NCBI RefSeq assembly: GCF_003030345.1
Contig: NZ_CP028158.1
Span: 4,588,001-4,652,000, forward strand
Source: Plantactinospora sp. BC1
GTDB lineage: Bacteria; Actinomycetota; Actinomycetes; Mycobacteriales; Micromonosporaceae
Direction: 5' to 3'
Length of the DNA: 64,000 nt
Shown: one piece after another, positions 61,003 to 64,000 of the stretch
How the letters are laid out: every line of letters begins with the position of its first letter
How positions within the stretch are numbered: the stretch's first letter is position 1
Notes under the pieces: generated by a model
Database searches by the model: none
What the model saw: the letters and a program-made list of their open reading frames with translations, nothing else
Told to the model about the DNA's origin: nothing
Translations under genes and position numbers: made by a program

Positions 61003-63039
61003 ATGGTTGGCGAGGTGCTCTGGACGCCGCCACCGGCCGGCGACGACCGGTCCCGGATCGGCGACTACCTGCGCTGGCTGCGCCGGCACCGGGGCCTCGA
61101 CTTCGACGACTACGCCGCGCTGTGGCGCTGGTCGGTCACCGACCTCGACGGCTTCTGGCGCTCGATCTGGGACTACTTCGAGGTGCGAGCCCACACCGAA
61201 CCGACCGCGACCCTGGTCGACACCTCCATGCCCGGCACCCGCTGGTTTCCCGGCGCCACCCTCAACTACGCCGAGCACGTGCTCCGGATGCCCGGGATGG
61301 CCGACGACGAGCCGGTGGTGATCGCGCAGAGCCAGACCCGCGCCCCGGTCACCCTGACTGCCGCGCAGCTGCGCGAGCAGGTACGCCGGGTCCGGGCCGC
61401 ACTGGTTCGTCTCGGGATCGGCCCCGGCGACCGGGTGGCGGCGTACGCCCCGAACATTCCCGAGACGTTCGTGCTGATGCTCGCCACCGCCAGCCTCGGC
61501 GCGGTCTTCTCCTCCTGCGCCCCCGAGTTCGGCACCCGCAGCGTGCTCGACCGCTGGCGGCAGATCGCCCCGACCGTGCTGGTGGCCGTCGACGGCTACC
61601 GGTACGGCGACAGGCCCGTCGACCGCCGCGCCGAGCTGGCGACGATCCGGGCCGAGCTGCCGTCGCTCGTACACACGGTGGTGCTGCCCTATCTGGAGCC
61701 GGACGCCGCGCCGCCGGAGGCCACCCTGAGCTGGGCGGAGCTGGCGGCCCCGACCGACGAGCCGCTGACCTTCACGGCGGTCCCCTTCGACCACCCGCTC
61801 TACGTGCTCTATTCCTCCGGCACCACCGGGCTGCCGAAGCCGATCGTGCACGGGCACGGCGGCATCCTGCTCGAACACCTGAAGATGCTGGCGCTGCACC
61901 ACGACCTCGGCCCGGGGGACCGGTTCTTCTGGTTCACCACCACCGGCTGGATGATGTGGAACTTCCTGGTCTCCGGCCCGGCGGTGGGGGCCGCGATCGT
62001 GCTCTTCGACGGCAACCCGGCGGTCCGGGCCGAGCCGGGTGGGCCGGCCGAGCCCGACCTGGGCACGCTGTGGCGGCTCGCCGCCGAGACCGGCACGACC
62101 TATTTCGGCACCTCGGCGCCGTTCCTGCTGGCCTGCCGCAAGGCCGGGCTGCGCCCGGCGGAGTCGTTCGATCTCTCCGCCGTGCGCGGGGTCGGTTCGA
62201 CCGGTGCGCCGCTGCCGGCCGAGGGCTTCCGCTGGGTGTACGACTCCGTCGGCGCCGACCTGCGGCTCGACTCGATCTCCGGTGGCACCGACGTCTGCAC
62301 GGGGTTCGTCGGCGGCGTGCCGCTGCTGCCGGTCGTCGCCGGTGAGATCACCTGCCGCTGCCTGGGCGCCAGGGTGGAGGCGCGGTCGGCCGACGGCGAC
62401 CCGGTGATCGACCAGCTCGGCGAGTTGGTGATCACGGCACCGATGCCGAGCATGCCGGTCGGGTTCTGGAACGACCCGGACGGGCGCCGCTACCGGGAGG
62501 CGTACTTCGACGTCTATCCGGGGGTGTGGCGGCACGGGGACTGGATCACCGTCACCGAGCGGGGCAGTTGCGTGATCACCGGCCGCTCCGACGCCACCCT
62601 CAACCGGGGCGGGGTGCGGCTGGGCACCGCCGAGTTCTACTCGGTGGTCGAGGGGCTGCCCGAGGTGACCGACTCGCTGGTCGTACACCTGGAGGACGAC
62701 GAGGGCGGGGCGGGGGAGCTGCTGCTCTTCGTCGTACTCGCGCCGGGGCTGGAGCTGGGTCCGGAGCTGACCGCGCGGATCAACCGGGAGCTGCGTACCG
62801 GGCTGTCGCCCCGGCACGTGCCGGACGAGATCCACCAGGTCGGGGCGGTACCGAGGACGCTCTCGGCGAAGAAGCTGGAGGTGCCGGTGAAGAAGATCCT
62901 CACCGGCGCGGCGGTGGACTCGGCCGCCGCCACCGGCGCGCTGGCCAACCCGGACTCGCTGCGCGCCTTCGAGCGGTTCGCCCGGCAGCGGACCGCCGAC
63001 CGGCCCAGTGTGACCTCCGTTACGTCAACCGAACCGTGA
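61003..63039 (+). CDS. Acetoacetate-CoA ligase
   Basis: A 678-residue adenylate-forming enzyme that activates acetoacetate to acetoacetyl-CoA. The P-loop-like A3 motif is YSSGTTGLPKPIVHGHGG, with TTTGWMMWN and the late GRSDATLNRGGVRLGT. The C-terminal lysine is in LSAKKLEVPVKKIL, as in AACS and acetyl-CoA synthetases. The length and the LWTPP start match AACS. GTAGGGAGGGGCAGGA precedes ATG 61003. With the thiolase it could feed acetoacetyl-CoA into central metabolism. The last 20 bases overlap the convergent gene. Confidence 0.91.
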   Translation: MVGEVLWTPPPAGDDRSRIGDYLRWLRRHRGLDFDDYAALWRWSVTDLDGFWRSIWDYFEVRAHTEPTATLVDTSMPGTRWFPGATLNYAEHVLRMPGMADDEPVVIAQSQTRAPVTLTAAQLREQVRRVRAALVRLGIGPGDRVAAYAPNIPETFVLMLATASLGAVFSSCAPEFGTRSVLDRWRQIAPTVLVAVDGYRYGDRPVDRRAELATIRAELPSLVHTVVLPYLEPDAAPPEATLSWAELAAPTDEPLTFTAVPFDHPLYVLYSSGTTGLPKPIVHGHGGILLEHLKMLALHHDLGPGDRFFWFTTTGWMMWNFLVSGPAVGAAIVLFDGNPAVRAEPGGPAEPDLGTLWRLAAETGTTYFGTSAPFLLACRKAGLRPAESFDLSAVRGVGSTGAPLPAEGFRWVYDSVGADLRLDSISGGTDVCTGFVGGVPLLPVVAGEITCRCLGARVEARSADGDPVIDQLGELVITAPMPSMPVGFWNDPDGRRYREAYFDVYPGVWRHGDWITVTERGSCVITGRSDATLNRGGVRLGTAEFYSVVEGLPEVTDSLVVHLEDDEGGAGELLLFVVLAPGLELGPELTARINRELRTGLSPRHVPDEIHQVGAVPRTLSAKKLEVPVKKILTGAAVDSAAATGALANPDSLRAFERFARQRTADRPSVTSVTSTEP

Positions 63040-63730
63040 CCTTCTCCGCCGCCGCCCGGTCGGCCAGCCGGGCCGGGTCGAGACTGCCGCAGAGCACCGT
63101 GCTGGCCCCGGCGGCCAGCGGGGCGAGCAGCCAGTCCACCGGATCGGGGTAACGGGCGGCGTCGACCAGCACCCGGTCGCCGGCCCCGATGCCCAGCTCG
63201 GTGGCGCGCTGGGCCGCCAGGTCGGCCAGTACCGGATCCTGCGGGCCGGCCGCCGGGTACGGCGTGAAGTGGTCGCCGTGCCCGCGTACCTCGACCACGT
63301 AGTCGGCCCAGCCGGACGGCAGTTCCCGTACGGGTGCGGCGAGCGGGGCGAGCGCGAGAGCGTACCGGTCACCGGCCGGCCAGGCCGTCGCCTCGCCGAC
63401 CCGGTCGACCGAGGCGAAGAGCACGTCGACCGGCTGCGGGTCGTCCGACTCGCCGGGCCGGGCACCGGAGACGGCGGAACCGACCGACCAGCAGCCGAGC
63501 AGCACGGCGGCGGTCTGCCAGTGCGGCGGCAGCAGCACCCCGACGGGATCGGCCGGAGCCAGCCCGGCCGAGTCGACCAGCAGGTTGGCCGTCTTGGCCA
63601 CCCAGTTGGCCAGGGTCGCCCCGGAAAGTTCGGTCCGGTCCCCGGTGGCGTCGTCGTACCAGGTCAGCAGCGGTCGGGTCGGGTCGGCGGCGATCGCGGC
63701 GGCGAAGAGCCCGGAAATGTTCTCGGTCAT
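63020..63730 (-). CDS. TIGR03089 family protein
   Basis: A 236-residue protein with the shape of the N-terminal part of an AMP-dependent ligase (PLLTWYDDATGDRTELSGATLANWVAKTANLL, then GVLLPPHWQTAAVLLGCW), but lacking the ATP P-loop and C-terminal domain. It is therefore unlikely to adenylate a substrate. The family is restricted to actinobacteria and has no known role. TATCGT lies 8 bases before ATG 63730, consistent with a leaderless mRNA. It converges on the ligase gene. Confidence 0.85.
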   Translation of the reverse strand: MTENISGLFAAAIAADPTRPLLTWYDDATGDRTELSGATLANWVAKTANLLVDSAGLAPADPVGVLLPPHWQTAAVLLGCWSVGSAVSGARPGESDDPQPVDVLFASVDRVGEATAWPAGDRYALALAPLAAPVRELPSGWADYVVEVRGHGDHFTPYPAAGPQDPVLADLAAQRATELGIGAGDRVLVDAARYPDPVDWLLAPLAAGASTVLCGSLDPARLADRAAAEKVTVRLT

Positions 63731-63967
63731 CGCCCGCGACGATACCGACCCGGCCGGCCGGTGACGGTGATCTCCGGGCCGGGTCGTGGTGTCCTCGGAA
63801 CCGGAGCGGGAGCGCGGATCACACCCGCTGTGACGGCCCCGTCGCGTACCCGTCGGAGTCACCGGAAAGACAGTTGCCCGACGGGTCGCAGTCGACGCGT
63901 CCGGGGCGGCGCGGCGTAGGCTTGGAGGAAGTGTTCCGCACATCACACCCAGCCGAGGAGTCGCCCA

Positions 63968-64000
63968 GTGACCGCCGGTCGCCCGCCCCGCGTGCTCATT
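63968..64000 (+). CDS. Start of a gene cut by the window end
   Basis: GTG 63968 is 7 bases after GAGGAG and opens TAGRPPRVLI before the window stops. This is consistent with a real start on the plus strand. Too little is visible to name a product. Confidence 0.5.
   Translation, partial: MTAGRPPRVLI

Overview
The window is a very GC-rich chromosomal segment from an actinobacterium, most likely Micromonosporaceae (Micromonospora or a close relative). This is an inference from codon bias, the mycothiol S-conjugate amidase (Mca), the PadR/HAAS, MoxR/DUF58 and TIGR03089 gene types, many GTG starts, and many starts that sit 6-8 bases after a -10 box (leaderless mRNAs). It is mostly housekeeping and conserved-hypothetical DNA. 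I see no biosynthetic gene cluster, prophage, CRISPR array or transposase. One small accessory insertion stands out at 27.3-28.1 kb.

Layout. 0-5 kb: the end of a DHA2-type drug exporter, a coupled DUF2243/CtaG membrane pair, and a PadR regulator with its HAAS membrane partner. 5-11 kb: dienelactone hydrolase, family-5 uracil-DNA glycosylase, and a tightly overlapping DUF4129 / small membrane / MoxR / DUF58 / membrane operon. 11-17 kb: type II NADH dehydrogenase, a large polytopic membrane protein, tRNA-Leu(UAA), and two tandem Bax-inhibitor-1-like proteins. 17-22 kb: thiolase, a TetR regulator divergent from an NAD(P)-binding protein with a clear promoter and operators, and two coupled SGNH hydrolases. 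22-36 kb: cystathionine beta-synthase, an HtrA-like protease, GNAT, YjbR, RNase Z, a RelE/Phd toxin-antitoxin insertion next to msrA, HIT protein, cystathionine gamma-synthase, amidase, threonine ammonia-lyase and GreA. 36-46 kb: Mca, a GGDEF-EAL protein preceded by a leader ORF, a lipoprotein, a DUF255 protein and purK-purE. 46-53 kb: a 1681-residue zinc-ribbon membrane protein and UDP-glucose dehydrogenase. 53-64 kb: a secreted M14 carboxypeptidase, acyl-CoA dehydrogenase, a Uma2 nuclease-fold protein, two related membrane proteins, a thioesterase, acetoacetyl-CoA synthetase and a TIGR03089 protein.

Two structures are not ordinary genes. (1) The toxin-antitoxin pair lies between two copies of the 3' end of msrA. 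The copy now fused to msrA is visibly lower in GC than the displaced copy, and both copies begin at the same 11-bp sequence. This is what is left when an element integrates into the 3' end of a gene and rebuilds it. (2) A palindromic repeat of about 150 bp occurs near 3.0 kb and 46.0 kb, and a shortened form near 56.2 kb. All three copies sit just after a stop codon, in the same orientation relative to the upstream gene.

How genes work together: CBS, CGS, MsrA and Mca cover sulfur amino acid exchange, methionine repair and mycothiol-dependent detoxification. Thiolase, acyl-CoA dehydrogenase, acetoacetyl-CoA synthetase and the thioesterase cover acyl-CoA metabolism. PurK and PurE are the paired carboxylation steps of purine synthesis.
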